From Bradymonadales bacterium (GTDB lineage: Bacteria; Myxococcota_A; UBA9042; PWKZ01): a DNA stretch of 32,159 nucleotides. A program made the translations under genes and the position numbers. This document shows, piece after piece, positions 5,613 to 14,411 of this stretch. Within the stretch, counting starts at the first letter, position 1, and every line of letters starts with the position of its first letter. Location: the NCBI GenBank assembly GCA_003559575.1, contig PWKZ01000109.1, positions 1 to 32,159 on the forward strand, given 5' to 3'. The notes under the pieces are model-generated. The model worked only from the letters and a program-made list of their open reading frames with translations. It did no database searches and was not told the origin of the DNA.

Positions 5613-6647
5613 TCACCCGCGGTGACGAGTGCCGTTCTTGACCGCCTCCACCACGCGCCGAAACATTGGAGCCCGCCTCGGGGGCACCACCGTGCCATTC
5701 GACAGCGCCTCCTCGTCACGCTGTTCCAGCCACTCAACCGCCTCAGACACTCTGGGAAGCTCGAGCGGTGACGAGGCCGCTTGGTAGAAATGGGGCCAAT
5801 AGAACCGCCCCACCAGGCACGCCTGATCATCGTGGATGATCCCGCGCCGCCGCAATCTTTTCAACTCGCGACGCATCTGCATGGCAGCCTTGATGGCGTC
5901 CTTGCCGCGCGGATCGAGTTGGATGAGCGGGCTGTCCTCCAGTTTCCAGAGAAATGCCCGCATCTGCTGGATCGTAAGCTCCAACAACTCTCGGCGTTCC
6001 TTGTCATTCAGGATCCAGTTGGAGCGCCGCTCGATGGTCCCCAGGGCCCGCTGCCACCGATCGACTCCCTGGAGAACGATCACCCGGTCGAAAATCTTCT
6101 TGTTGGTGCGGAAGTTGAAAATCGTACCGGCGATAACCCGCTCGTGCAGCTTGTCATCCTCGGGGAAGCGTTTGGTCAGCATCTCCTGGTGAAGTTGGGC
6201 CACCTCGGGATAAGTCCCCTGGTCAAAACGAGCCTCCCAGTAGGTGTGACGCAGGAACTTGGCAGGGAAACTCTCCACCAGCTTGAACGGAATGTAGGTG
6301 TTATGCGCCACCACGTCGCCCGCCAGATGGGACAAGTAACCAAACGCAAACGCTCGCTCGCGAGGGGACTCGGCAGAGGTCAAAAGCCGCAGCACATTGC
6401 GCCAGTTGTGGGCGTGACTCACATGAGGCGCCAGGTTCTTACCAACCACGATATCGGCGGCCACGCTCCCATAGTAAAAGTCGGCGGCATTCACCAAGAG
6501 GAGGTCACGCAGCGCGGGGGGAAGTAAAGCGGCGTGAGTAAGCAATTCCTTTGCGCAAAGGAGATGAGTAAACGGCCCCCAGGCGTATGCCTCCGACGGC
6601 ATCAACAGCACCACAAGACCGACCAATGCTACGATAACGAACCGCAT
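5613..6647 (-). CDS. Secreted zinc-dependent phospholipase C family protein
   Basis: The 344-residue protein starts with a signal peptide (1-22, ending S-E-A-Y-A). Cleavage after Ala22 would expose Trp23 as the new N-terminus, as in Bacillus cereus PLC and Clostridium alpha-toxin, where Trp1 binds zinc. Other likely ligands are His28, Asp65, His80, the run H107-x3-D111-x3-H115 and the pair H134-x3-E138. This is essentially the full trinuclear zinc set of the family (Zn_dep_PLPC). It would cleave phospholipid head groups outside the cytoplasmic membrane. The start chosen has GGAGG five bases upstream; a longer start at 6677 lacks this. The C-terminal 100 residues are basic and unassigned. The AAA+ gene follows in the same direction. 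Confidence 0.85.
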   Translation of the reverse strand: MRFVIVALVGLVVLLMPSEAYAWGPFTHLLCAKELLTHAALLPPALRDLLLVNAADFYYGSVAADIVVGKNLAPHVSHAHNWRNVLRLLTSAESPRERAFAFGYLSHLAGDVVAHNTYIPFKLVESFPAKFLRHTYWEARFDQGTYPEVAQLHQEMLTKRFPEDDKLHERVIAGTIFNFRTNKKIFDRVIVLQGVDRWQRALGTIERRSNWILNDKERRELLELTIQQMRAFLWKLEDSPLIQLDPRGKDAIKAAMQMRRELKRLRRRGIIHDDQACLVGRFYWPHFYQAASSPLELPRVSEAVEWLEQRDEEALSNGTVVPPRRAPMFRRVVEAVKNGTRHRG

Positions 6648-6730
6648 CCACACCTCCGCGACCCCCAGTCGGGCCACCCGCGCGGAAGGTTACACGAAGC
6701 TCACATCGAACGTCCAGAACCGGCCTTTTC

Positions 6731-6754
6731 CTATAATCGTCGGTTCGTTCTGAG
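6731..6754 (-). repeat. Dispersed 24-bp repeat containing the CCGACGATTATAG core, copy 4
   Basis: The reverse complement of this stretch matches 443-466 at 23 of 24 positions. The single change turns CATAAT into TATAAT (6732-6737) on the plus strand, giving a perfect -10 hexamer for the downstream glycosyltransferase. It sits in the region between the divergent phospholipase and glycosyltransferase genes. Confidence 0.6.
6732..6737 (+). promoter_or_regulatory. Possible -10 box for the 6865 glycosyltransferase
   Basis: TATAAT is a perfect -10 hexamer about 130 bp upstream of the ATG. No good -35 hexamer stands 16-18 nt upstream, so an activator or another sigma factor would be needed if it is used. 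Confidence 0.25.
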
Positions 6755-6864
6755 GCCCCCCACCAGAGTGGAGACGCGTGCGGGTGCGAGGAAACGGGCC
6801 GAATTGATGGTATGCTGTTGACGGTTGTCCAAGATTCCTTCTCGCCTCTCGGAGGATCGAATTC

Positions 6865-8622
6865 ATGGGTAGCGGCCGAATTGATCGTGCGCGACTGGAT
6901 CTGACTCTGCTACTACTGCTGGCAGCAGGCCTTACGATCATGGCCATAACGCGCTTCGAACCATACTCCTTCCTACACGGCGACGGGGCGTTCTACGCCA
7001 ACATCAACCGCTCTCTTTCCCAAAATCTGTCATTGGACCAGAGCCGCTTTCATCCTCGGAGCTGGCTCGAAGAGGACCTCTCCTGGAACCACAATCTAGA
7101 CCAGGGGTGGAGCAACGTCGCGCTCGGCCGCGACGGCGAGACGTGGTGGCCCAAACACCCGTTCTTGATGCCCATCGTAGCGATGCCCTTTTACATTTTG
7201 GGGGGCTTGCTCGGGCTGCTCATTTTCAATCTCTCACAAACCGTGCTGTTGCTGTTCGTGAGCTACCGCCTGGCTCAGCGGGTGGTCCCGGCCGCCACCG
7301 CTCTGCTCGCGACGTTGCTGTTCGCCTTGCAGCCATTGGTTTGGCAGAGCGCCTATTCATACAGCAACGATGTTTTCTACGCACTGCTGGTGGTGATGGC
7401 GTTCGACTCGCTTGCGGCCGAACGGCCGCGGAGGGCCGGCGCGATCCTGGGATTGGCCGTCTGGGCCAAATTGACCAACTTGTTTTTCGCGGTCCCGGTG
7501 ATCATCTGGATGCTCCTCGCGCGGCGCAAACGATCACTCCTGCGTTTCTCCATCGCTTTTGCAATCCCTGTCGCGCTGTACGGGATCTCCAACTGGCTGA
7601 TGTTCGGCGCGCCGTGGACCACCTCCTACGACCGAATCATCATTCGCCAAGACGGTCTCATGATGCTCGAGAGTGCCCGTGAACGCCTCGAAATGGGTAT
7701 TCAGGTCGGCCTCTGGCGCCTCGTGACGGATCCGACCCAAGGGCTCTTTCAGCAGGCACCCTTGGCGCTCGTCACGCTGCCCGGCATAGTGTGCTGGGCC
7801 ACCCGCCGCCCCGGCCCGGCGCTCTCGGTGTTGGCTTCACTTGTCGCCTACGCAGTGTTCTTCGCCCGCTACGAATATCTCTATGCGAGGTTCTACCTGC
7901 CCTGGCTTGGGCTCGGGGTCACCATGGCGGCCTGTGCGCTGGAAAGCACCAGCCGAGGCCTTGCGACCGCCGTCATCCGCACGTGTGAGGCCGCGCACGC
8001 GTTGTTGTCGCGGCGGAGATGGACGTTTTCGCTCCTCCTGCTGCCGCCCATCGCCTTGTGCGGCCTGTGGGCGGTCAATGTGGCAAACGGGCGAGCTTCG
8101 GAGCGCGACCTCGTCAAACACGTCGAGCGCGCTCAGGTGTGGCTCGACGACGTGCCGTGCGACTACTTCAACAACGCCCACCAGAAGTGGGAGTGTGCCG
8201 TTCATGAGCGCCGGCCCTGGCAGTTCGCCGGCCGATCCCTGGGCGACGAGTGCGTCTTCGACGGCCAACCGCGAGAGATGCTATGGATCCAGCCCGACCC
8301 CATGTTGCGCACCAAACGAATGCGCTTCAGCGCGCTCCCGCCGACCGACACTCTCGTGGTCCGCGCGGGGCGCTCGGAGTCCTCCCCCAGCACCGGACCG
8401 GCGAAAATTGAAATCGCGGTCGAGAACGGCCCCGACCTGCTCATCGAGATCAGTGATGATCAAGGGCTCGAGGAGCAGCGACACCCCACCCCGGCGCTCA
8501 AGGACGGCGGGGGCGCACTGGAGATCAAAGTTCCGGGGAGGCGTGGCGGCCCGCACGGAGTCTGCCTACAACTCCTCCTGCCCGATGCTCGGTTTGAAGG
8601 GGAATTGGAGGTCGTCGAATGA
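6865..8622 (+). CDS. GT-C type membrane glycosyltransferase (ArnT/PMT-like)
   Basis: The protein has 585 residues. A transmembrane helix (about 12-28) is followed by a loop with H-G-D-G-A-F-Y at 38-44. The Asp in this first outside loop is the hallmark catalytic or metal-site acid of GT-C enzymes such as the protein O-mannosyltransferase and ArnT families. About ten more hydrophobic segments follow up to residue 395. The last 190 residues are soluble and probably lie on the periplasmic side. Such enzymes move a sugar from a polyprenyl-phosphate carrier to a glycan, lipid or protein; donor and acceptor cannot be told from sequence. GGAGG precedes the ATG. It stands alone on the plus strand and converges on the PHP-like gene with 12 bp between the stops. 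Confidence 0.8.
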   Translation: MGSGRIDRARLDLTLLLLLAAGLTIMAITRFEPYSFLHGDGAFYANINRSLSQNLSLDQSRFHPRSWLEEDLSWNHNLDQGWSNVALGRDGETWWPKHPFLMPIVAMPFYILGGLLGLLIFNLSQTVLLLFVSYRLAQRVVPAATALLATLLFALQPLVWQSAYSYSNDVFYALLVVMAFDSLAAERPRRAGAILGLAVWAKLTNLFFAVPVIIWMLLARRKRSLLRFSIAFAIPVALYGISNWLMFGAPWTTSYDRIIIRQDGLMMLESARERLEMGIQVGLWRLVTDPTQGLFQQAPLALVTLPGIVCWATRRPGPALSVLASLVAYAVFFARYEYLYARFYLPWLGLGVTMAACALESTSRGLATAVIRTCEAAHALLSRRRWTFSLLLLPPIALCGLWAVNVANGRASERDLVKHVERAQVWLDDVPCDYFNNAHQKWECAVHERRPWQFAGRSLGDECVFDGQPREMLWIQPDPMLRTKRMRFSALPPTDTLVVRAGRSESSPSTGPAKIEIAVENGPDLLIEISDDQGLEEQRHPTPALKDGGGALEIKVPGRRGGPHGVCLQLLLPDARFEGELEVVE

Positions 8623-8634
8623 GCGCCGGCGGGA

Positions 8635-9345
8635 TTACCTGCGGCGGCGGCGGCGTTGGCCGCCTCCTCGTGAGCCGCCTTTCTCCTGGTCACGTGGCTT
8701 GGATCGATCAACCATGATCGGCCACGCCTCGCCCTCGAGTAGCGCGTCGACGAGCGCCGCCTGATCCTTCACCTCACGCGCGAAAACAGTGGCGCACCAA
8801 CCCATCTCCGCTTTACCGCCATCTATTGCGCCACTGCCGGAGACACACGGCTTGCGCATCCCGACCCCCGCCTCGAGAGCCAGGTCAGCCGCCAGCTCGT
8901 CGGTGGCCGACGTGCGCACCTCGACGGCGTCGATCCCATTCAGCGCAAAGATCCGATCTCCGGCCGTCTGCCCACCGTCCGCTTCGTAAGGCGAAGCGAC
9001 GACCACCGCCGCGCGCTGCCGCTTGGCCGAAGTGATCACTTGCTCGGCGGCGCCGGGGGCGTCTGAAAGCGAGTCGCGGAAGCTGTCGGTTAGTAACACC
9101 GTCTCGGGCTCGCGCGGGATACAAATCAACCGCTCCCGCGGCGTAGCGACAAGCTCGCCGAAAAAGACGACCGGATCGTCGCGGCGCCGCGCGGCCAGCC
9201 ATGCCTTGCGTGCTGCGACCTCATCCCGTTCGCCGACTACCAGGAGACCGTCCAGCAGCGCCGCACGCGCCTCATCCAAAACGCGCCGCGGATCGCGCAG
9301 CTTCCCGTTTCGATCTCTGGCCGGGACATGCATGTCAACTATCAA
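8635..9345 (-). CDS. Degenerate PHP-fold protein with polyarginine tail
   Basis: The layout follows PHP-domain proteins: an N-terminal strand I-V-D-M-H-V, a helix ending D-G-L-L-V-V-G-E-R-D, the strand F-F-G-E-L-V, a later G-I-D-A-V-E-V and a C-terminal S-G-S-G-A-I-D-G. In active members these read D-x-H-x-H, T-D-H, G-x-E and G-S-D-x-H. Here most metal-binding His and Asp residues are replaced, so phosphoesterase activity is unlikely and a binding or regulatory role is possible. The 236-residue form starts at a TTG with AGGAG seven bases upstream. A longer frame to 9510 would overlap the upstream gene and adds residues without likeness. The protein ends R-G-G-G-Q followed by six Arg, which suggests contact with nucleic acid or an anionic surface. 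Confidence 0.7.
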   Translation of the reverse strand: MIVDMHVPARDRNGKLRDPRRVLDEARAALLDGLLVVGERDEVAARKAWLAARRRDDPVVFFGELVATPRERLICIPREPETVLLTDSFRDSLSDAPGAAEQVITSAKRQRAAVVVASPYEADGGQTAGDRIFALNGIDAVEVRTSATDELAADLALEAGVGMRKPCVSGSGAIDGGKAEMGWCATVFAREVKDQAALVDALLEGEAWPIMVDRSKPRDQEKGGSRGGGQRRRRRR

Positions 9346-9442
9346 AACAACACTCCTACTCCACCCCCACGTCCTCGAGCAATCGTCGCTCTTGGCCCGG
9401 AACGCGAGACCGCGCTCGGATCTCGCCCGCCCAAGGTTCCAC

Positions 9443-10561
9443 TCACGACTCTGTCTCGGGTTGAGGGACATCGTCGTCCAGTAAGCCCTCACGTGACAAC
9501 ATGATGGCAACAGGTCTGAGCACGGGGATCCGAGCGCAGGTCATCATCACCGCCAACATCATGGGCACCGCAAGGAACATCCCCGCGACCCCCCAAACGG
9601 CCCCCCAGAATGCCAGCGAGATGATGATCCCCAAGGAGGACATCTGTAGTGTCCGACCAAGAAGCATCGGATCGATCAAGTTGCCGTTGACGAACTGAAT
9701 GGCGCCGATTATCAAAAAGACCGCCAGCGCCGACGCGAGACTTCCAAGCTCCAGATAGGTAACGAGAGCTACCAGCACGGTCGCGATGATTGAGCCGATG
9801 CTGGGCAAGAAGTTCAAGATGAAGCTCAGGATCCCCATGGCGGTCGCGAACTCCAGGCCGAAGATCAGCATCACCACATAGACCATGAGGCCCGTCACCG
9901 CGCTCACTCCGGTCTTGACCAACAGGTAATAGTTCACGCGATGCATGATCGAGCTAATCAACGCCCTGACGCGCGCGGCACGGCGCTCGTCACCGAACAA
10001 TATCACCAGCTTGGCTGGGAACCAGAACCGCTCGGCGAACAAAAACGCCACGAACAAGATGATGAGCACACTGGCCGACAAAATGTTGCCCGCCTGTCCC
10101 GCCACGGCGCCCATGTAGCCGGGGATCCCGATGGTACGCATCGAATCCAGAACCGCCCCCTGAACGTCGGCGCCAAGCCAACTGAACACCTGCGCCACCG
10201 CGCGCTGGGCGTCGTCGGTATACTTGAGCGAAGTCGAGAGGACTTTGTTGACCTGCGCCACCACAATCCCGGACAGAGCCAGCAGCGTGGATGAGATCAG
10301 CAGGAAAGCACAAATCGTGGCCACCCACTCGGCGACGCGGTAGCGACCAATCCTGAGCCGCGAGATGGAATTGATGGCTTGAGTCATGAGGCTAAAGAGG
10401 ATGAGCGCGATCGCCAGCGAGATGAGCACGAAACTCGCCTGCACCAGCAAAAACATCAGGACCGCAAACGCGATCACTCCCTGCAACGCGAGCTGCACCC
10501 GCGAACGATCCGGCGTATGGTGATCGGAACCCGATGACGGCTTGGATTCATGTGGAGACAT
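9443..10561 (-). CDS. AI-2E family transporter / PerM-like membrane protein
   Basis: The protein has about 373 residues. After a polar N-terminus of 25 residues come two close transmembrane helices (about 28-65) and a third (about 82-105). A soluble segment (about 110-150) follows, then five or so further helices, including the glycine-rich cluster near F-L-P-S-I-G-S-I that marks the AI-2E/PerM/YdiK family. Members export small molecules or ions, and the name from E. coli TqsA (autoinducer-2 export) should not be taken as the substrate here. Two adjacent ATG codons are possible starts; the second is used. It follows the TPR/GT-C gene by about 50 bp and precedes the PHP-like gene by 97 bp, all in one direction. 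Confidence 0.85.
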   Translation of the reverse strand: MSPHESKPSSGSDHHTPDRSRVQLALQGVIAFAVLMFLLVQASFVLISLAIALILFSLMTQAINSISRLRIGRYRVAEWVATICAFLLISSTLLALSGIVVAQVNKVLSTSLKYTDDAQRAVAQVFSWLGADVQGAVLDSMRTIGIPGYMGAVAGQAGNILSASVLIILFVAFLFAERFWFPAKLVILFGDERRAARVRALISSIMHRVNYYLLVKTGVSAVTGLMVYVVMLIFGLEFATAMGILSFILNFLPSIGSIIATVLVALVTYLELGSLASALAVFLIIGAIQFVNGNLIDPMLLGRTLQMSSLGIIISLAFWGAVWGVAGMFLAVPMMLAVMMTCARIPVLRPVAIMLSREGLLDDDVPQPETES

Positions 10562-10613
10562 CATTCGCTCTTGTCTCGTCGCCAATCATTCAGACGATGG
10601 GACTCAATCACTG

Positions 10614-13600
10614 TTATTCAGGCTCCCGATGGGGCGCCACTCGATACAAGCCGACCTCGAGCGTGTCAAGGTCGGTCGGATACCATGGAAACTCGACCTC
10701 GAAACGATTGGGCACCCGCTCCTCCAAGACAGTCTCGACGATGTACGGGCGCATCGCGGCGCACAACGGATGGAGCCCTCCGGGCCACACCACGCTCGCC
10801 TCCGAATCGTATTGGCAGCGCGCGTAGCAACGCACCCCCTGATAGTAATATGCTAAATCGTCGCCCCTGACCAGCGCTTCTCGGGACTCGGCGTCGACCT
10901 CGAGATAGCTTCTAACATCCCACACCGAGTCGCCGCGCCGATGCTTGAGCGGGAGGCCCTCAGGATAGGCGCGATGCACATGGCCGCGTGGCAAGTCGGT
11001 CTCTCCCAGACGCACGAACCGCACCGGCCGCGCGGGCAGCTCCCGGACCGCGCGAGTGAAGAAATCGGCCTCCTCGTCGGAGGGGCCCCGCACCAGGGAG
11101 GACTGGAGGGTCACACCACCCCATACGACGACCACGGCGCTCAAGAGCGCCCCCACCGACACCGCCAAGGGTCGCCCGGCGCGGCGGTCGAGCCACGCTA
11201 TCACCCATGCCGCGCTCGCGGCTGCCGCCAGCACCATCAGCAGGATCCCCGGGCTCTGTAAGCGCGGCCTGGACACCGCGGGCAAATCGATGCCCACGAG
11301 GGTCCACCAGAGCCCCACGATAAAGAGCAACGCGACCATGGTCAACCGCCGACCACGCGGCGCGACGAACGGCGCCAGCACCGCCAGGAGCGGCACGACC
11401 GGCGGGATGTGACGCACATCGAATGCCAGGTGTCCACTCCAGGCGGTTTGCATGAGTCGCCCCAAACCGCCGGCACCAAACGCGCCGGTGAGACCCGGCA
11501 ACGCGCCGGCGGCGACCTGCTCGCGGCCGAAAGTCAGCACATGTAGAAGATTTGGCATGACGGCCAGAAGCAGACCGACGAGCACCCCCCACGCAGGCCA
11601 CGGCACCACCTGGAGCCTCGCCCCTGATGCGCGGAGGGCACGGCCGGTGGCCCAGACAGTGAGCCCGCCCAGCAACGGCACGATCAGGTAGTTGAACGGG
11701 CGGCTGGTGAGCGCCAGCGCCAACGAAACGAGCGCGGCGGCAAAAACGGCAACGGTCGCGCCGGACCACGCCGGCCGCCGGAGCGCACTTTGCAGCGCGA
11801 CCAGACCGGCCATGAGCCAAAACATCGCCGGAACCAGGTAGCTCTCGGAGCTGTGGTCCCGCAGGAAGAACGGAAGCACCGCGAGGCACCAAGCCGCCGC
11901 CGCCGCCGCGCCGCGCCCGGCACCAAGACCGCGCAAGAAGAGCGCCGCCAACGGCACGGTGAGTGCGCCCAAGAACGAGTGCGCCCACAGCACCACGCCG
12001 TAGTCGGCCCCGAAAAGCCTCAGGATCACATGATGCAGCGTGGGCACCGCGGCGCCGTACTTGGGCAAAGCGTCGAGAGTATAGGCCTGATCGATGAGCG
12101 GGTAGCCCATGAAAACCATCACCATTCGGTTGGGCCAGAGCAACCGTAGCACCAGACCCACCAGGCCGGCCCAAAGGACGGCCCGACGCTCGCCCCGCCC
12201 CAAAGACCGCCACCGCCGCCACGCCACCCATCCGAGCAGCGGTAGCGCCGCCCCAAAAAGCACGAGCAGCGCGAACCCGACCGCGCGCGCGACGACAAAC
12301 CAGCGGGTGAACCCACGACCATCTTCGACACGCGCCGCGGCGGGCTCACCGCGATCCTCGGATCGCGTCGGGTCGGTCACCCGCTTCCAGACGAATAAGT
12401 TTTCATGGGCGCGCACCCCGGCCTCGATCACCACCCTCGCGCGCGAGGGCAGATGACCACTGAGGGACTCGATGGTCACCGAGAACCGCTCCGTCTCGAA
12501 CCTCTCCCCTCTCCCGCTCGTGGGCTCTGCCGGCTCCGCCGACAGGTGCCGCAGAGTCACGCGGAGGTCGGGATACTCGCTCTTGCCCACAAGACGCGCC
12601 TTGACTTGTTGCGCGCTTACGGCGATCCCGTCCACGGACCAGGCGACGACCAGCTCGGGGTTGTCTTCGCCGATCATCCTGATCAGGATCGCCTCGTTGC
12701 CTCGCGGGATTACATAGCGCCCGAGATCCTCGTCCGGCTCCGCGCCCGGCGCAACCCGCTCCTCAAGCTCTCGTTGCGCCGCGGCCCGCTCCTCCATCAC
12801 CTGATCCGACCAGACGATCTCGCCATCCCTCATCCGCTCCAGAGTCGCCAACACTCGCTCGCGTTTACCGGGGTACTCGCGCCCTCCCGCGGTGGCCTCG
12901 AGGTACACCTCATAGTCGGAGATCGACTGCGCCAAATCCCGCGCGCGCAAGACGTTGGAGCGCACATAGTAGTAGTCGGGATCTTGGTGGGCCAACCGCG
13001 CGCCGTCGGCGAGCACCTCCTCGGCCCGCTCCTGTTCTCCGAGAAGGAAGTAGGTCATCCCAAGGTAGACGTAGAGGCGCGGCTCGTCCGCGACCTGCTC
13101 GCGAATCGCCTCGAGCCCCTCGATCGAGCGCTGGTACTCGCGACGGTAGTGAGCACAAGTCCAGCGGGAGTAATGCGCGCTCAGATCGCCCGGGTTGTCC
13201 TCCAGGCGGGCCTCGAGCGCCAGCATGTCGGAGTCCGTGCAACCGATGCGGGCATAGGTGGATCCTATCTTACCGAGCAACCCGGGCCGATCAGGCGCCA
13301 ATTCGTACGCGCGCTCCAACACCGGCAGAGCCTCCCTCGCAATCCCCAAGCGGTGAAAAAGCTCTCCGGCGGTGGTGAGCAGCATGACGTCATCCGCCAC
13401 CGCGGCGACGCGCGCTGCGGCGACCAGCTCTCGAAAACGCTCCTTGTCTCCTTGGGCGGCGACGATTTGCAGCCGCAACTGCCACGCCCGTGAAAACCTC
13501 TCGTCCTTGCCGAGCAGAAGCGCCAGTATCTCTTCGGCGGGCTCCGGGCCCATCACCTCCCACGCCGTCGTGGCCGCGCGCAACGCCAAATCCAGCGCGC

Positions 13601-14411
13601 CGTCGCGGTCCCCCGCCGCCAACGCGCGCTCTAGCGCTTCGCCGGCGGGCTCGAGGTCGCGCTCGGCCACCGCCAGCAGGGCCAGGAAGCGCGTCGCCTC
13701 GACCCCCTCCTCACTCCTTCGGGCCCGCCTGGCCTCCCGTGTGAGTCGCTCCAGCACCTCCTCGGCGCGCTCGCATGTCGGTGGAGGGCAGCTGAGAGCG
13801 CGCGTGGCCGCCTCGCGGCGCGGTTCGCGGCCTGCGTCGGCGTCGGCCATCACGGCATTCAACAGACGGCAAGCCTCCTCTCCGCGCCCCAACCGACGCG
13901 CATCGGCGGCTTCGCTGAGCGCGCGAAAAGCATCGCCGCCCCAGGTCCCGGCGTCGGCCACCGACTGACTCACACGCCAGTCAATCTCCCCTTCATGACG
14001 ACGGATTTGGGCCACGAGAGCCAAGAGTCCCTCGTCCGGCAGACGGCCGCCACGCGGCACCTCGACCGTGACGGCAAACCTGGCGGTGCGCTCGGAGTGC
14101 GGCGCGCCTTCGCTCGGATGGCTCAGTACCATCGCAAAGCGACAGTCGCGCCCCTGATACCGGGCAACAATCCGGTCGGCGCTGACCGCGATCTCATCAA
14201 CCTCGCAGTCGGCGGACCACAGTTCCGGCGACGGCGTCAACATGGTGGAAATATGCTGCTCCTGCCCCCCCGGCAGGACATAGCGCAGCACCGGGCGCTC
14301 GACGGCGGCCGACGCGACCGCCTGCGCGCCACACACAAAGAGGACGGCGAAGACTGTCAGTCGACGCGAGGCGCGTTCCGCGACACCTACCTGATAAACG
14401 ACACTACTCAA
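10614..14411 (-). CDS. Large membrane protein: TPR region between duplicated domains, fused to a GT-C glycosyltransferase-like module
   Basis: The longest frame starts at a TTG at 14507 (1297 residues); numbers here use that frame. A signal-like segment (about 48-67) favours a shorter start, either TTG at 14411 (used) or GTG at 14450. Residues 72-180 form a beta-type domain starting R-Y-V-L-P-x-G. Residues 200-545 are Ala/Glu/Arg-rich TPR-like helices. Residues 596-712 repeat the first domain, starting R-Y-V-I-P-R-G. From 735 on there are many transmembrane helices with Y-P-L-I-D-Q-A-Y in the first outside loop, as in GT-C glycosyltransferases, and a soluble C-terminal 120 residues. The periplasmic TPR part may bind the acceptor or a partner. 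It begins at the end of the sppA-like gene, so the two are coupled. The exact function is unknown. Confidence 0.75.
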   Translation of the reverse strand: MSSVVYQVGVAERASRRLTVFAVLFVCGAQAVASAAVERPVLRYVLPGGQEQHISTMLTPSPELWSADCEVDEIAVSADRIVARYQGRDCRFAMVLSHPSEGAPHSERTARFAVTVEVPRGGRLPDEGLLALVAQIRRHEGEIDWRVSQSVADAGTWGGDAFRALSEAADARRLGRGEEACRLLNAVMADADAGREPRREAATRALSCPPPTCERAEEVLERLTREARRARRSEEGVEATRFLALLAVAERDLEPAGEALERALAAGDRDGALDLALRAATTAWEVMGPEPAEEILALLLGKDERFSRAWQLRLQIVAAQGDKERFRELVAAARVAAVADDVMLLTTAGELFHRLGIAREALPVLERAYELAPDRPGLLGKIGSTYARIGCTDSDMLALEARLEDNPGDLSAHYSRWTCAHYRREYQRSIEGLEAIREQVADEPRLYVYLGMTYFLLGEQERAEEVLADGARLAHQDPDYYYVRSNVLRARDLAQSISDYEVYLEATAGGREYPGKRERVLATLERMRDGEIVWSDQVMEERAAAQRELEERVAPGAEPDEDLGRYVIPRGNEAILIRMIGEDNPELVVAWSVDGIAVSAQQVKARLVGKSEYPDLRVTLRHLSAEPAEPTSGRGERFETERFSVTIESLSGHLPSRARVVIEAGVRAHENLFVWKRVTDPTRSEDRGEPAAARVEDGRGFTRWFVVARAVGFALLVLFGAALPLLGWVAWRRWRSLGRGERRAVLWAGLVGLVLRLLWPNRMVMVFMGYPLIDQAYTLDALPKYGAAVPTLHHVILRLFGADYGVVLWAHSFLGALTVPLAALFLRGLGAGRGAAAAAAWCLAVLPFFLRDHSSESYLVPAMFWLMAGLVALQSALRRPAWSGATVAVFAAALVSLALALTSRPFNYLIVPLLGGLTVWATGRALRASGARLQVVPWPAWGVLVGLLLAVMPNLLHVLTFGREQVAAGALPGLTGAFGAGGLGRLMQTAWSGHLAFDVRHIPPVVPLLAVLAPFVAPRGRRLTMVALLFIVGLWWTLVGIDLPAVSRPRLQSPGILLMVLAAAASAAWVIAWLDRRAGRPLAVSVGALLSAVVVVWGGVTLQSSLVRGPSDEEADFFTRAVRELPARPVRFVRLGETDLPRGHVHRAYPEGLPLKHRRGDSVWDVRSYLEVDAESREALVRGDDLAYYYQGVRCYARCQYDSEASVVWPGGLHPLCAAMRPYIVETVLEERVPNRFEVEFPWYPTDLDTLEVGLYRVAPHREPE

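Noticed and set aside
8600-8640. Rho-independent terminator between the convergent glycosyltransferase and PHP-like genes
   Set aside because: The gap is only 12 bp and I see no stem followed by a T run in either direction.
10960-12231. 423-codon frame on the minus strand inside the TPR/GT-C gene
   Set aside because: Out-of-frame shadow in high-GC DNA; the composition is Arg/Gly/Ala-rich and lacks the membrane pattern of the real frame.
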